DNA of 64,000 nucleotides from Dysgonomonas sp. BGC7 (lineage in GTDB: Bacteria; Bacteroidota; Bacteroidia; Bacteroidales; Dysgonomonadaceae), in the NCBI RefSeq assembly GCF_001261735.1, contig NZ_CVRP01000001.1, forward strand, positions 1 to 64,000. The letters are read 5' to 3'. Below are positions 34,391 through 43,641 of this stretch, piece after piece. Numbering within the stretch: position 1 is the stretch's first letter; each line of letters begins with the position of its first letter. Under the pieces are notes generated by a model, which was given only the letters and a program-made list of their open reading frames with translations, ran no database searches and was not told the DNA's origin. Both the position numbers and the translations under genes were made by a program.

Positions 34391-36463
34391 ATGAAAAAAA
34401 CAGTATTAATCGCTATGACTGGATTATCCATGATGTTTGCGGGTTGTGGAGGAGGACAAAAGAATACTTCGACACAAAGTGACCCGGATATTGTTCCCAC
34501 CGATTTTAAATATGAAGTCGACGAATTTGCAGACTTGCAGATATTACGTTACTATGTTCCCGGATTTAAAAATCTCACATTGGAGCAAAAGGAATTAGTA
34601 TACTATCTTTCTATGGCAGCCATAGAAGGACGAGATATCCTTTTTGATCAGAATAATCGCTACAATCTGGCTATTCGCCGTACATTAGAGGCTATTTATG
34701 AGAACTATAAAGGAGATAAAAATACTCAGGACTATAAAGCGTTTGAAGTATATCTGAAACGAGTTTGGTTTTCTAATGGTATCCATCATCATTACGGAGA
34801 AGAAAAGTTCTTGCCTGCTTTCTCCCAATCGTTCTTTGCCGAACAAGTTAAGGCTCTGCCTGTAGAAGCTGTTCCTGTAAAAGACGGGCAGCCGGTAGAT
34901 GAGTTTATCAAAATGATATCTCCTGTCATGTTCGATGCTAAAGTAATGGCAAAGAAAGTCAATCAATCGGGAGGAGACCTAATTGTGTCTTCTGCTAATA
35001 ACTATTATGGCGAAGGTGTTACCCAGAAAGATGTTCAGGCTTTCTATGGTACAATGAAAGATACTACCGATCTTACACCTGTCTCTTACGGATTGAATAG
35101 CCGACTGGTTAAGGAAAACGGAGAGCTTAAAGAAAAGGTGTGGAAAATTGGCGGTTTATATACCAAAGCCATAGAAAGAATTATTTCATGGCTCGAAAAG
35201 GCAGAGGCTGTTGCCGAAAACGACAAACAAAAAGCTGTGATTTCGAAGCTGATCTCATATTATAAGTCAGGTGACCTGAAGGAGTTTGATAATTACGCTA
35301 TTGCATGGGTAGAAGACCTCAACTCTCAGGTAGACTTTGTAAATGGATTTACCGAAGTTTATGGCGATCCGTTAGGTATCAAGGCTAGTTGGGAGTCTAT
35401 TGTTAACTTCAAGAATGTAGAAGCAACCAAGCGTACCGAAATAATCAGCACCAATGCCCAATGGTTCGAAGACCATTCGCCGGTAGACAGTAGATTCAAG
35501 AAAGAAAAAGTAAAAGGTGTTTCTGCCAAGGTAATTACTGCGGCTCAGCTTGGAGGAGATTGCTATCCGGCAACACCCATCGGAGTAAATCTTCCTAATG
35601 CCGACTGGATACGTAAAGATCATGGATCGAAGTCTGTTACTATCGAAAATATAATGGAAGCCTACGATGCAGCAGGAGCACATACTGGATTTAACGACGA
35701 ATTTATCTGGTCTCCTACCGAAATAAGTTCTATGAAAGAATATGGTTTTATCACGGACGTACTTCATACCGATTTACACGAGTGTCTGGGGCATGGTTCG
35801 GGAAAACTCTTGCCCGAAGTAGATCCTAATGCATTAGGAGAGTTTAGCTCTACTATCGAAGAAACGCGTGCCGACCTGTTTGGCCTTTACTTCCTTGCAG
35901 ATGCTAAACTTGTAGAATTGGGTATAATACCAAACGCTGAGGCATATAAGGCTGAATATTATAAATTTATGATGAATGGTCTTATGACTCAATTGGTAAG
36001 AATAGAAGCCGGTAAGAATATTGAAGAATCGCATATGCGCAATCGTCAACTTATTGCGAAATGGGTATATGAGAAAGGCAAGGCGGATAATGTGGTCGAA
36101 TATAAAGTACGTGGCGGAAAGACTTATGTTGTAATAAATGACTATGCTAAACTTCGGACTTTGTTTGGCAACTTGTTAGCAGAAATACAGAGGGTGAAAT
36201 CGGAAGGAGACTTCAAAACAGCAAAAGCACTCGTTATGGATTATGCGGTGAAGGTTGATCCTAAATTGCATAAAGAAGTATTGGAGCGTTACAAATCATT
36301 GAACATGAAGCCATATAAAGGGTTTGTGAATCCTGTATTCACTCTTGTTCAGGATAAAGACGGTAAAATTTTAGATGTGACTATTTCATATTCGGAAGGC
36401 TATGCAGACCAAATGATGAGATACTCTAAGGAATTTTCTGTATTGCCTACTTACAATGATTAA
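34391..36463 (+). CDS. dipeptidyl-peptidase III (M49), lipoprotein
   Basis: A 690-residue zinc peptidase that removes N-terminal dipeptides. The zinc motif HECLGH is at about residues 463-468, with the third ligand in EETRADLFGLYF (about 490-501). The N terminus is a lipoprotein signal with lipobox MFAGC, followed by a Gly/Ser linker, so it is probably anchored in the envelope rather than cytoplasmic. The conserved FNDEFIWSP also fits M49. It is followed by a terminator. Confidence 0.94.
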   Translation: MKKTVLIAMTGLSMMFAGCGGGQKNTSTQSDPDIVPTDFKYEVDEFADLQILRYYVPGFKNLTLEQKELVYYLSMAAIEGRDILFDQNNRYNLAIRRTLEAIYENYKGDKNTQDYKAFEVYLKRVWFSNGIHHHYGEEKFLPAFSQSFFAEQVKALPVEAVPVKDGQPVDEFIKMISPVMFDAKVMAKKVNQSGGDLIVSSANNYYGEGVTQKDVQAFYGTMKDTTDLTPVSYGLNSRLVKENGELKEKVWKIGGLYTKAIERIISWLEKAEAVAENDKQKAVISKLISYYKSGDLKEFDNYAIAWVEDLNSQVDFVNGFTEVYGDPLGIKASWESIVNFKNVEATKRTEIISTNAQWFEDHSPVDSRFKKEKVKGVSAKVITAAQLGGDCYPATPIGVNLPNADWIRKDHGSKSVTIENIMEAYDAAGAHTGFNDEFIWSPTEISSMKEYGFITDVLHTDLHECLGHGSGKLLPEVDPNALGEFSSTIEETRADLFGLYFLADAKLVELGIIPNAEAYKAEYYKFMMNGLMTQLVRIEAGKNIEESHMRNRQLIAKWVYEKGKADNVVEYKVRGGKTYVVINDYAKLRTLFGNLLAEIQRVKSEGDFKTAKALVMDYAVKVDPKLHKEVLERYKSLNMKPYKGFVNPVFTLVQDKDGKILDVTISYSEGYADQMMRYSKEFSVLPTYND

Positions 36464-36483
36464 GGTTAATTAAAAATAAATAT

Positions 36484-36516
36484 AAACGGGATATCTTAAG
36501 GGGTATTCCGTTTTAT
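36484..36516 (+). terminator. terminator after DPP III
   Basis: AAACGGGATA at 36484-36493 pairs with TATTCCGTTT at 36504-36513 (one G-T wobble), followed by TTA. Confidence 0.65.
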
Positions 36517-36540
36517 GTTGTGTGTTAGATATTGTACCAA

Positions 36541-37581
36541 ATGGAAAAAACGCATCTTGAAATTATAGTTGTAGGAGCAGGGCCTGCCGGGGTAACCTGT
36601 AGTTCTTTATTACAAAGAAGTGGGAAAGAATGCTTACTTATAGATAAAGCGGAGTTCCCACGGAATAAAGTTTGTGGTGGTGGTTTGACTCCCAAAGCTC
36701 ATATTTTATTAAGTCGTATTTATCCCACATTGAAGTATGACTATTATAAGGTAAATTCGATATACACCTATTTCAATCGTAAATATATCTGTAACTTTTC
36801 TCTCGATACAGAAATAAGAACTGTAGTCAGACAAGATTTCGATCATCTGTTGTTAAAAGAATATAAGCAATTAGGCGGATTATTTCTTACTGATAAATTA
36901 TTGAAAGTAGAAGAAAAGGATAAGAAGGTTGTTGTTGTATTGAAATCGGGAAGAGTATTGTCTTGTAACTATCTGATTGGGGCCGATGGTGCTAATAGTA
37001 TTGTCCGTAAGTGCTTACAGCCTGGTTTTAGTAGTGGACAAGTTTGGATGGAAAAGACATCTATTGATAAGTCGCAAGACAAAATGATTGTACATTTCGA
37101 TAAGCGTATTCCCGAAGGATATTCGTATGTTTTTCCAAATACGAGAGGGCATATAGTTGGTTATGGAGAGAAACATTCGGGACATGAGAAATTCGGACAA
37201 CTGCTGAAAGAACAGGGTTTGGAAGGCTCAGAGAAGACTAAAGGAGCGTATATCCCTATGTTTGATAAGTTGGATTATCCGTTTCGTGAAAGTATTATAT
37301 TGATAGGAGATGCTGGAGGCTATGCTGATTCTATGACCGGAGAAGGCTTGTATTATGCTCTTCGAAGTGGCGAAAATGCGGCTTTGGCTATTCTTTCAGG
37401 GCAGGACTTCAAAGTTCAGAATAGTGATATAATTACCCTCATAAATAAACGGAGAAGAATGGCGCGTTTGTTCTATTGGTATCCGATTAATAAACTGTTT
37501 ATGTATATGTGTACAAGGCCGTTCCTATTTTCTCGTATCAATAAGCGGGTTAATAAGGAACTTACACCAAAGTGTGAGTGA
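36541..37581 (+). CDS. geranylgeranyl reductase family FAD-dependent oxidoreductase
   Basis: A 346-residue flavoprotein of the GG-reductase / p-hydroxybenzoate hydroxylase-like superfamily. It has the N-terminal dinucleotide motif VVGAGPAGVTCSSLLQRSG, then VCGGGLTPKA and the FAD ribityl motif IGDAGGYADSMTGEGLYYAL. It may reduce prenyl chains of membrane lipids or quinones. The true substrate is not clear. The ATG at 36541 is used in preference to the upstream TTG. Confidence 0.88.
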   Translation: MEKTHLEIIVVGAGPAGVTCSSLLQRSGKECLLIDKAEFPRNKVCGGGLTPKAHILLSRIYPTLKYDYYKVNSIYTYFNRKYICNFSLDTEIRTVVRQDFDHLLLKEYKQLGGLFLTDKLLKVEEKDKKVVVVLKSGRVLSCNYLIGADGANSIVRKCLQPGFSSGQVWMEKTSIDKSQDKMIVHFDKRIPEGYSYVFPNTRGHIVGYGEKHSGHEKFGQLLKEQGLEGSEKTKGAYIPMFDKLDYPFRESIILIGDAGGYADSMTGEGLYYALRSGENAALAILSGQDFKVQNSDIITLINKRRRMARLFYWYPINKLFMYMCTRPFLFSRINKRVNKELTPKCE

Positions 37582-37612
37582 TAATGATAAATTATAATAA
37601 TCAAATAGATAT

Positions 37613-37891
37613 ATGAAACTGAAAGAAGAGACTAAGAATAAGTCGGTTATGACTACAAGCCATGTTCTTACACAAGGCTCTCCCGTTACTTTTGTCTTAT
37701 ACGACGAAGATGGAGACTGGCAACTGTTTGGAGATGATGAGGTGACAGCAGATGAAGATGCTTATCTGGTATCTGTAGAAGAAATATTGGAGATGGAGCC
37801 GGCTTTGCGAAAATTGCCCGATATGCAGCCCGGCCAAGCTGTAGTTCGCGAAAAAGATAATACTCGTTGGTTCTTTGCCGAAGAGGAATAA
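37613..37891 (+). CDS. DUF2185-like small acidic protein
   Basis: A 92-residue soluble protein. TTSHVLTQGSPVTFVLYDED, WQLFGDDEV and NTRWFFAEEE resemble the DUF2185 family (cytosolic; some relatives act as immunity proteins). No toxin gene adjoins it. It lies 31 bp after the FAD reductase and may share its transcript. Confidence 0.7.
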   Translation: MKLKEETKNKSVMTTSHVLTQGSPVTFVLYDEDGDWQLFGDDEVTADEDAYLVSVEEILEMEPALRKLPDMQPGQAVVREKDNTRWFFAEEE

Positions 37892-37925
37892 TGCAAAATT
37901 AACAAGTGTTGGATTGAAGAACTGG

Positions 37926-37954
37926 TTGGCATTCCAATTTTCTTTGTATTTTTG
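37926..37954 (+). promoter_or_regulatory. candidate promoter of miaB (-33 TTG and -7 TATTTTTG)
   Basis: TTG at 37926-37928 is followed after 18 bp by TATTTTTG at 37947-37954, a good match to the Bacteroidota promoter. The miaB ATG lies about 60 bp downstream. Confidence 0.5.
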
Positions 37955-37962
37955 TCGGGCTA

Positions 37963-37988
37963 AACAGTTTGAGATAAACTGTTTTTCG
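37963..37988 (+). promoter_or_regulatory. hairpin in the miaB leader
   Basis: AAACAGTTT pairs perfectly with AAACTGTTT across GAGAT, followed by TTC. It sits just after the expected transcription start and before the miaB ATG. It could be a 5' stabilising hairpin or a weak terminator. Confidence 0.45.
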
Positions 37989-38014
37989 AATGATAATATA
38001 TAAAACAGATTTCT

Positions 38015-39388
38015 ATGAATAACGAGAAAGGACTGGACTTTAAATCCACGACTGAAAACCAGGAAAGAAAACTGTTCATCGAAACCTATGGTTGCCAGAT
38101 GAATGTGGCAGACAGTGAGGTTGTAGCATCGGTGATGCAGATGGATGGCTACACTATGACAGATAAGCTCGAAGATGCTGATGCTGTTTTTGTAAATACA
38201 TGTTCTGTACGGGACAATGCCGAACAGCGTGTAGTACAAAGGCTTGATTACTTCAATGCGATCAAGAAAAAGAAGAAGCCGAATCTCATAATCGGAGTAT
38301 TAGGCTGTATGGCCGAAAGGGCTAAAGAAGAACTCCTCGAAAAACATCATGCAGATGTTGTTGTTGGTCCTGATGCTTATTTAGATCTACCCAATTTGGT
38401 AGGAGCTGCCGAAAATGGAGAAAAGGCTATCAATGTGCAACTGTCGAAAACCGAAACTTATAAGGATGTAATTCCTCTCAAAATAGGAGGAAATCACATT
38501 TCTGGTTTTGTTTCCATAATGAGAGGCTGCGATAAGTTTTGTACCTATTGCATTGTGCCTTACACTCGGGGGCGTGAACGTAGTCGTGAGCCTCAAAGTA
38601 TACTGAATGAAGTTGCCGATCTGCGTGATAAAGGATTTAGAGAAGTAACACTACTCGGACAGAATGTCAATTCTTATCTTTACGAAAATGAAGATGGCGC
38701 GACTGTTGACTTTTCCCGATTGTTGGAAATAGTAGCATTGGAAGCTCCTAAAATGCGTGTCAGATTCACTACTTCTCATCCTAAAGATATGACGGATGAG
38801 ACGCTCGAAGTAATAGCTAAATACGATAATCTATGTAAGTTTATTCACTTGCCTGTGCAGTCGGGTAGCTCTCGAATGCTCAAATTGATGAACCGTAAAT
38901 ATGACCGGGAATGGTATCTGGATCGTATAGCCGCTATTAAACGTATAATTCCTGAATGTGGGTTGTCTACAGACATTATGTGTGGTTATCATTCCGAAAC
39001 TGATGAAGATCAGCAGGATACTCTGTCTCTTATGAAAGAAGTCGGATTCGATTCAGCCTTTATGTTCAAATATTCAGAACGTCCCGGTACTTATGCTGCT
39101 AAGAAACTGGAGGATGATATAACCGAAGACATAAAAATACAGCGTTTGCAGGCTATAATAGAACTGCAAAATGACTGCTCATTGGAAAGTAATAAAAGGG
39201 ACATAGGCAAAGTGTTTGAGGTGTTAGTAGAAGGTTTTTCAAAGAGATCGAGAGAACAGCTTTTTGGACGTACATCTCAGAATAAGGTCGTTATTTTCGA
39301 TAAGCAGAATTATCGTATAGGAGACTTTGTATCTGTTAGAGTAACAGGTAATACATCGGCAACATTGTTTGGTGAACCTCTAGAGTAA
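38015..39388 (+). CDS. miaB: tRNA-2-methylthio-N6-dimethylallyladenosine synthase
   Basis: A radical-SAM methylthiotransferase that adds 2-methylthio to i6A37 in tRNAs. The N-terminal UPF0004 domain holds three conserved Cys (ETYGCQMN, VNTCSVRDNAEQR, GVLGCMAERAK). The radical SAM motif is RGCDKFCTYCIVPYTRGRE, and a C-terminal TRAM domain covers about 390-455. At 457 residues it has normal length. Confidence 0.96.
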   Translation: MNNEKGLDFKSTTENQERKLFIETYGCQMNVADSEVVASVMQMDGYTMTDKLEDADAVFVNTCSVRDNAEQRVVQRLDYFNAIKKKKKPNLIIGVLGCMAERAKEELLEKHHADVVVGPDAYLDLPNLVGAAENGEKAINVQLSKTETYKDVIPLKIGGNHISGFVSIMRGCDKFCTYCIVPYTRGRERSREPQSILNEVADLRDKGFREVTLLGQNVNSYLYENEDGATVDFSRLLEIVALEAPKMRVRFTTSHPKDMTDETLEVIAKYDNLCKFIHLPVQSGSSRMLKLMNRKYDREWYLDRIAAIKRIIPECGLSTDIMCGYHSETDEDQQDTLSLMKEVGFDSAFMFKYSERPGTYAAKKLEDDITEDIKIQRLQAIIELQNDCSLESNKRDIGKVFEVLVEGFSKRSREQLFGRTSQNKVVIFDKQNYRIGDFVSVRVTGNTSATLFGEPLE

Positions 39389-39603
39389 ATCTGATAAAAA
39401 GTTATTTTTTCTCCTAGATATTTTTTGTTTTTCAAAAAGTGATTATCTTAGATGTTCATTTTTAAAGGAATAATAAAAGAATATAGACTACTTTCGGGTT
39501 ATTATTATTGATACTGTATTAAATTCAATCTTTCATCAGTATAGATAATAATGAAATAAGTAGTTCATACAAGTATAGATAATTAAATATTAAACTGAAA
39601 ATT

Positions 39604-39807
39604 ATGAATAAGACAGGCTCTAACTTATTGTTTTTGGCAATTGGTGCTGCTTTAGGTGCTGCGGTTGGATATATTGCAGCTTCTGATAAAAAAGAAGAAT
39701 GGTTGAAGGACATAAATAGCCTTGTAGACAAAGTAAAAGGAAACGTCAAATCTGCTGCACATAGAAGTAGAGAAAGAATAGATGATTTGAGAAACGATGT
39801 CGAATAA
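39604..39807 (+). CDS. YtxH-like small membrane protein
   Basis: A 67-residue protein with one Gly/Ala-rich N-terminal helix (LLFLAIGAALGAAVGYIAAS) and a basic amphipathic C-terminal helix, the YtxH-type pattern. It overlaps the next gene by 11 bp and starts a three-gene set of small envelope proteins. Confidence 0.78.
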   Translation: MNKTGSNLLFLAIGAALGAAVGYIAASDKKEEWLKDINSLVDKVKGNVKSAAHRSRERIDDLRNDVE

Positions 39808-40177
39808 TCCAGACGATAGAGACAAAGGACTTAATACTTTGCTTGACGAAATCAAGCAAGAGCTGTTAAGCTATATCAACAGAAGGCTTCGGCTTATTAA
39901 GCTGGACTCTTTCGAGAAGTTGAGTATATCGACTTCTATTCTGGGATATGGCTTAATAGTTTTTACTATAGTTGGTACGATCCTGTTCTTCCTTTTTATA
40001 GGCATAGCCTTTTTTATAGGAGAGTTGCTTAATAGTTTGGCAGCAGGTTTTGGTATAATGGCTCTTTTTTCGCTATTGGTACTGCTTATTGTGTTTATGC
40101 TAAGAAAAGGCATAAAGAAATCTATTCTGAATAACACAATTAAATTCCTTAGAAAAATTGATGCCAATGAAGAATGA
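39797..40177 (+). CDS. phage-holin-superfamily-like membrane protein (DUF1469 type)
   Basis: A 126-residue protein with an amphipathic N-terminal helix (LDEIKQELLSYINRRLRLIK) and two strong membrane helices at about 52-77 and 80-103. This matches small Bacteroidota proteins annotated as phage holin family/DUF1469. It overlaps both neighbours. There are no phage genes nearby, so a lysis role is not supported. Confidence 0.75.
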   Translation: MSNNPDDRDKGLNTLLDEIKQELLSYINRRLRLIKLDSFEKLSISTSILGYGLIVFTIVGTILFFLFIGIAFFIGELLNSLAAGFGIMALFSLLVLLIVFMLRKGIKKSILNNTIKFLRKIDANEE

Positions 40178-40538
40178 AATAAGCCCTTTGGAAGAGCTTC
40201 GTCAGGAGAAAGAAATCGTTAGGCGGGAAATAAAGGTCTATGAAGACCGTCTGGCTGAAAAATGGGAATACTTATCGGATAATGCTCCATCTTTACTCTT
40301 CAATGCTGCGCTTAGCGGTATTGTTGGTTGGTTCGGATTTGGTAACAAAGTAGAATCTAAGGACAAAAAAGAAGGCGTGGGTTCTTCTGGAATAACTCAC
40401 AGTCTATTAAGTGGATTAATGGCTTATTATCCTCTGATATGGGATATTGCGAAACCTATGTTGTGGAAGTATGCCGTAAGAAAAGTTATATCTCTCTTTA
40501 CCAGTAAGAAAAAGAAAGGTAAAAAGGATAACGATTAA
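40167..40538 (+). CDS. small envelope-associated protein of the YtxH trio
   Basis: About 123 residues. A charged N-terminal helix (LEELRQEKEIVRREIKVYEDR) is followed by a weakly hydrophobic stretch (FNAALSGIVGWFGFG), a second (SLLSGLMAYYPLIWDIAKPM), and a Lys-rich tail. Starts at 40161 or 40167 are both possible; the latter overlaps the preceding stop. I do not recognise a named family. It is presumably a partner of the two preceding small proteins. Confidence 0.7.
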   Translation: MKNEISPLEELRQEKEIVRREIKVYEDRLAEKWEYLSDNAPSLLFNAALSGIVGWFGFGNKVESKDKKEGVGSSGITHSLLSGLMAYYPLIWDIAKPMLWKYAVRKVISLFTSKKKKGKKDND

Positions 40539-40600
40539 ATCAGTATTTACAGTATATGCAATGGGAATAAGTTAAAACTTGTTCCCTTGTTTTTTAAAGA

Positions 40601-41584
40601 ATGGAAACGATAAAAGACATAGATGTTATTCGCCATAAAATGAACTCTTTCGGTGTTCGTAAAGAGCCTTTCTTGTTTGCTGTAGATTTTGAACTGACTG
40701 AAGGCCTCTTTATAGAGAATCCCTTAGAACAAAAAGCTATATTCTTTGACGTAAATGGGGTAGGGAATACTATTCTTGAAGCCAGTGTATCTAGCGATGC
40801 CATTAAGTTTACTTCTGTTCCTATATCTTATAGCAAGTTTCAGGACAAGTTCGAGACTGTTCATAGAGGTCTGCTTAAAGGAGATTCCTATCTGACTAAC
40901 CTGTCCATAAAGACACCTGTCTGTATCAATCTCTCTTTAGAAGAGATATATAGTAAGAGTATTGCCCGATACAAACTGTTTCTACCAAATAGGTTTGTTT
41001 GTTTCTCTCCCGAAAGGTTTGTCCGTATAGAAGGTAAACGAATATCTACCAATCCGATGAAAGGGACTATTGATGCTTCTATTGATAATGCAGAGAGTTT
41101 GATACTGAACGATTTCAAGGAAACAGCGGAACACAATACTATTGTAGACCTCTTGCGCAACGATCTAAGCATGATATCTAATAATGTAAAGGTTGAACGC
41201 TTTAGATATATAGATCGTATTAAGACTCACCAATCAGAGATATTACAGGTCTGCTCCGAGATAAGTGGCACCTTGCATGATGATAATAAAGACTTGTTGG
41301 GCGACATAATATTCAGAATGCTTCCCGCAGGATCAATATCGGGTGCACCAAAGAAAGCAACGTCAGATCTTATCCGGATGGCTGAAAAACAAGATAGGGG
41401 GTTCTATACAGGAGTGTTCGGTTATTACGATGGTAATGTGCTTGATACCGCAGTACTTATTCGGTTCATAGAGCAGTCTGCTGATGGGTACTACTATCGT
41501 AGCGGTGGAGGTATTACAGCCTATAGCGATTGTGAGAGCGAATATAAGGAAATGTTGGATAAAATTTATCTGCCTATAATATGA
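40601..41584 (+). CDS. pabB: aminodeoxychorismate synthase component I
   Basis: Chorismate-binding enzyme that makes 4-amino-4-deoxychorismate for folate synthesis, using ammonia from a PabA subunit. Signatures are TNPMKGTID, the central ETAEHNTIVDLLRNDL and SGAPKKATSDLIR, then GFYTGVFGYYDG. At 327 residues it is the short form without the N-terminal tryptophan-binding lobe. It overlaps pabC by four bases (ATGA). No pabA is present here. Confidence 0.92.
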   Translation: METIKDIDVIRHKMNSFGVRKEPFLFAVDFELTEGLFIENPLEQKAIFFDVNGVGNTILEASVSSDAIKFTSVPISYSKFQDKFETVHRGLLKGDSYLTNLSIKTPVCINLSLEEIYSKSIARYKLFLPNRFVCFSPERFVRIEGKRISTNPMKGTIDASIDNAESLILNDFKETAEHNTIVDLLRNDLSMISNNVKVERFRYIDRIKTHQSEILQVCSEISGTLHDDNKDLLGDIIFRMLPAGSISGAPKKATSDLIRMAEKQDRGFYTGVFGYYDGNVLDTAVLIRFIEQSADGYYYRSGGGITAYSDCESEYKEMLDKIYLPII

Positions 41585-42180
41585 ATACTCCTAGCTTTAT
41601 AGAGACCATAAAGGTATTGGATGGACAATTTATAAACCTTCCATATCATTATGAAAGGATGAGTCGGACTATAGCTTCATTCCTCAATACGGCGATATCT
41701 ATAGATCTGAGCATTGATGATATTCCTGTAAATTTGAGAACAGGCCTTGTGAAATGTCGTGTTGCTTATTCATCTAATTACATCTCTGTAGAATATACAC
41801 GCTATACCTTTCGTAAGGTTGAAAGCCTTAGATTGGTAGAAGATAACGAGATAGACTATTCCTACAAATATGAAGACCGAAGCTCTTTGCTCTCCCTTCT
41901 AAGCCGTAAAGAGAATTGCGATGATATTCTTATTGTAAAGAACGGATATATTACCGATACATCCTATTCGAATGTCGTACTCGAAAATGCTACCGGACTA
42001 TATACTCCTTCTTCTTATCTGCTGTCAGGAACAAAGCGTCGGATGCTGCTGGACCAGGGTCGTATAAAAGAAACTGATATAAAAGTGAGCGACCTGCATC
42101 ACTATTCTAAGCTCTATCTTATAAATTCGATGATAGATATCGAGGACAATATATCTTTAGCTCTTTCTCAGGTCATTTAG
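41581..42180 (+). CDS. pabC: aminotransferase class IV, 4-amino-4-deoxychorismate lyase-like
   Basis: A 199-residue PLP enzyme of the class IV fold, shorter than the usual ~270 but consistent with Bacteroidota PabC-like forms. Typical pieces are LPYHYERMSRTI, ILIVKNGYITDTSYSNVVLE and LLSGTKRRMLLDQG. The probable PLP lysine lies in the YSYKYEDRSSLL stretch. It is translationally coupled to pabB, supporting a role in releasing p-aminobenzoate. Its end overlaps the converging methyltransferase gene by eight bases. Confidence 0.85.
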   Translation: MNTPSFIETIKVLDGQFINLPYHYERMSRTIASFLNTAISIDLSIDDIPVNLRTGLVKCRVAYSSNYISVEYTRYTFRKVESLRLVEDNEIDYSYKYEDRSSLLSLLSRKENCDDILIVKNGYITDTSYSNVVLENATGLYTPSSYLLSGTKRRMLLDQGRIKETDIKVSDLHHYSKLYLINSMIDIEDNISLALSQVI

Positions 42181-43333
42181 TCTTTTGCTCATTACGCTTG
42201 CCTGCAAAGATGTCGTATCGTCTAAATTCACACTGCAAAGAGCCGTTTACAAGCTGTATTTTCTTCGATGGCTTTAGTCCTATCTTATCAAAGCATTCTT
42301 TCTTGTAGCTGAGTATCCATACCTTATATCCCATAAATACGTGCTTAAGGCGCTCACCTATCATTTCATATAGCCCAAACAAGTCTTCAGGTTTTATTCT
42401 CTCTCCGTATGGTGGATTGGTGATTAGTATCGCATTCTCGGCAGGAGCTTCTGTGTACTTTTCGAAAGGTTTTACCTGCAGGTTGATATGCTTTTCCACT
42501 CCGGCGCTTTTTATATTCTTTGCAGCAATACTGATTGCTTCCTCCGAGATGTCAGAACCGTATATCTTGTGTTCAAAAACCCGCTCCCCACCATCATCGT
42601 TGTATATTGTTTCAAACAAGTCGGCATTAAAACCTTTCCATTTCTCAAAAGCAAAATTCTGACGATATATACCCGGAGGTACATTCATGGCTATCATAGC
42701 CGCTTCTATGAGTAGAGTGCCCGAACCGCACATGGGATCTACAAAGTCCGAGTTGCCACGCCAACCTGTTTTCAAGATCATTCCGGCCGCTAATACTTCG
42801 TTCAATGGAGCTTCGGTCTGCGCTACTCTATAACCTCTCTTGTGCAGAGATTCGCCCGAACTGTCAAAAGATAAGGTACACTTATCATGTGCTATATGAA
42901 AATTTATAAGCAGATCGGGATTCTTTACATCTACCGATGGTCGTTTTCCTGTTTTCTGCATAAAATAGTCGGCTATTGCATCTTTTACTCTATAAGCTAC
43001 GAATTTGGAATGAGTAAAATAATCGGAAAAGGTAATAGCGTCTATGGCAAAGGTACTATCTTCTGTCAGATGTTCGTACCAGTTCATCGCTTTCACCTTC
43101 TTGTATATCTCGTCTGTTGTCTTTGCTTTGAACTGATATACAGGACGTAGTATACGCAATGCTGTGCGACAATGTATATTTGCCTTGTACAACAGAGCCA
43201 AATCACCTTCGAAAGATACCATTCGGTTGCCCATCTCTAGATTGTCAGCGCCTAACGATATTAGTTCTTCTGCTAATACGTCTTCAAGTCCTGCCATTGT
43301 TTTGGCTATCATCGCAAAGTTCTGTCTGCTCAT
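42173..43333 (-). CDS. THUMP-domain 23S rRNA guanine-N2 methyltransferase (RlmL/YpsC-like)
   Basis: A 386-residue SAM-dependent RNA methyltransferase. An N-terminal ferredoxin-like and THUMP region covers about 1-160. The Rossmann methyltransferase domain follows, with DFVDPMCGSGTLLIEAAMIA and the catalytic NPPYGERI motif (N2-guanine type). It corresponds to the N-terminal half of E. coli RlmL and to YpsC. It converges on pabC. Confidence 0.9.
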   Translation of the reverse strand: MSRQNFAMIAKTMAGLEDVLAEELISLGADNLEMGNRMVSFEGDLALLYKANIHCRTALRILRPVYQFKAKTTDEIYKKVKAMNWYEHLTEDSTFAIDAITFSDYFTHSKFVAYRVKDAIADYFMQKTGKRPSVDVKNPDLLINFHIAHDKCTLSFDSSGESLHKRGYRVAQTEAPLNEVLAAGMILKTGWRGNSDFVDPMCGSGTLLIEAAMIAMNVPPGIYRQNFAFEKWKGFNADLFETIYNDDGGERVFEHKIYGSDISEEAISIAAKNIKSAGVEKHINLQVKPFEKYTEAPAENAILITNPPYGERIKPEDLFGLYEMIGERLKHVFMGYKVWILSYKKECFDKIGLKPSKKIQLVNGSLQCEFRRYDIFAGKRNEQKTK

Positions 43334-43469
43334 TTTCTTGTTTTAACTAAAAAGTAACGAAAGTAATACTTTACGTTGTTTTTTATGTTTCTTTTTTTAT
43401 AATTATTTATGTCGATTATAGCTAGCTTTTGTTTAAAAACAATCGTTTCTCTGGCTTCTGTAAAATCCA

Positions 43470-43499
43470 ATTTTAACTAAAACCTGACAAAGTTGTACA
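43470..43499 (+). repeat. 30-bp dispersed repeat, copy 3
   Basis: It begins ATTTTAACTAAAACCTG and ends AAAGTTGTACA, identical to the copy at 4433-4462 (opposite strand). Confidence 0.85.
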
Positions 43500-43614
43500 C
43501 TTTAAGCCCCTCTTTGTCTCCCCAGAGAGGAGAAACTGCTGACGCTATCAATTCATTGCTCCTGTGCTAACTGTTGATTGATCAATATTATCAATTCTCC
43601 TGGCTTTGCCCTAG

Positions 43615-43630
43615 CCTCCCTTCGGGGAGG
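43615..43630. repeat. GC-rich palindrome with TTCG tetraloop
   Basis: CCTCCC pairs with GGGAGG around TTCG, embedded in an AT-rich gap. It is followed by TTGGTGGGGCT, which mirrors AGCCCCTC at 43505-43512. Similar words recur as intergenic palindromes in Bacteroidota genomes in my recollection. Confidence 0.6.
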
Positions 43631-43641
43631 TTGGTGGGGCT

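Noticed and set aside
37613-37891. Toxin-immunity system suggested by the DUF2185-like protein
   Set aside because: No polymorphic toxin or other antibacterial effector adjoins it; the neighbours are an FAD reductase and miaB.
39797-40177. Phage remnant suggested by a holin-like protein
   Set aside because: No endolysin, capsid, integrase or other phage gene lies nearby, and the gene is overlapped by other small envelope genes.
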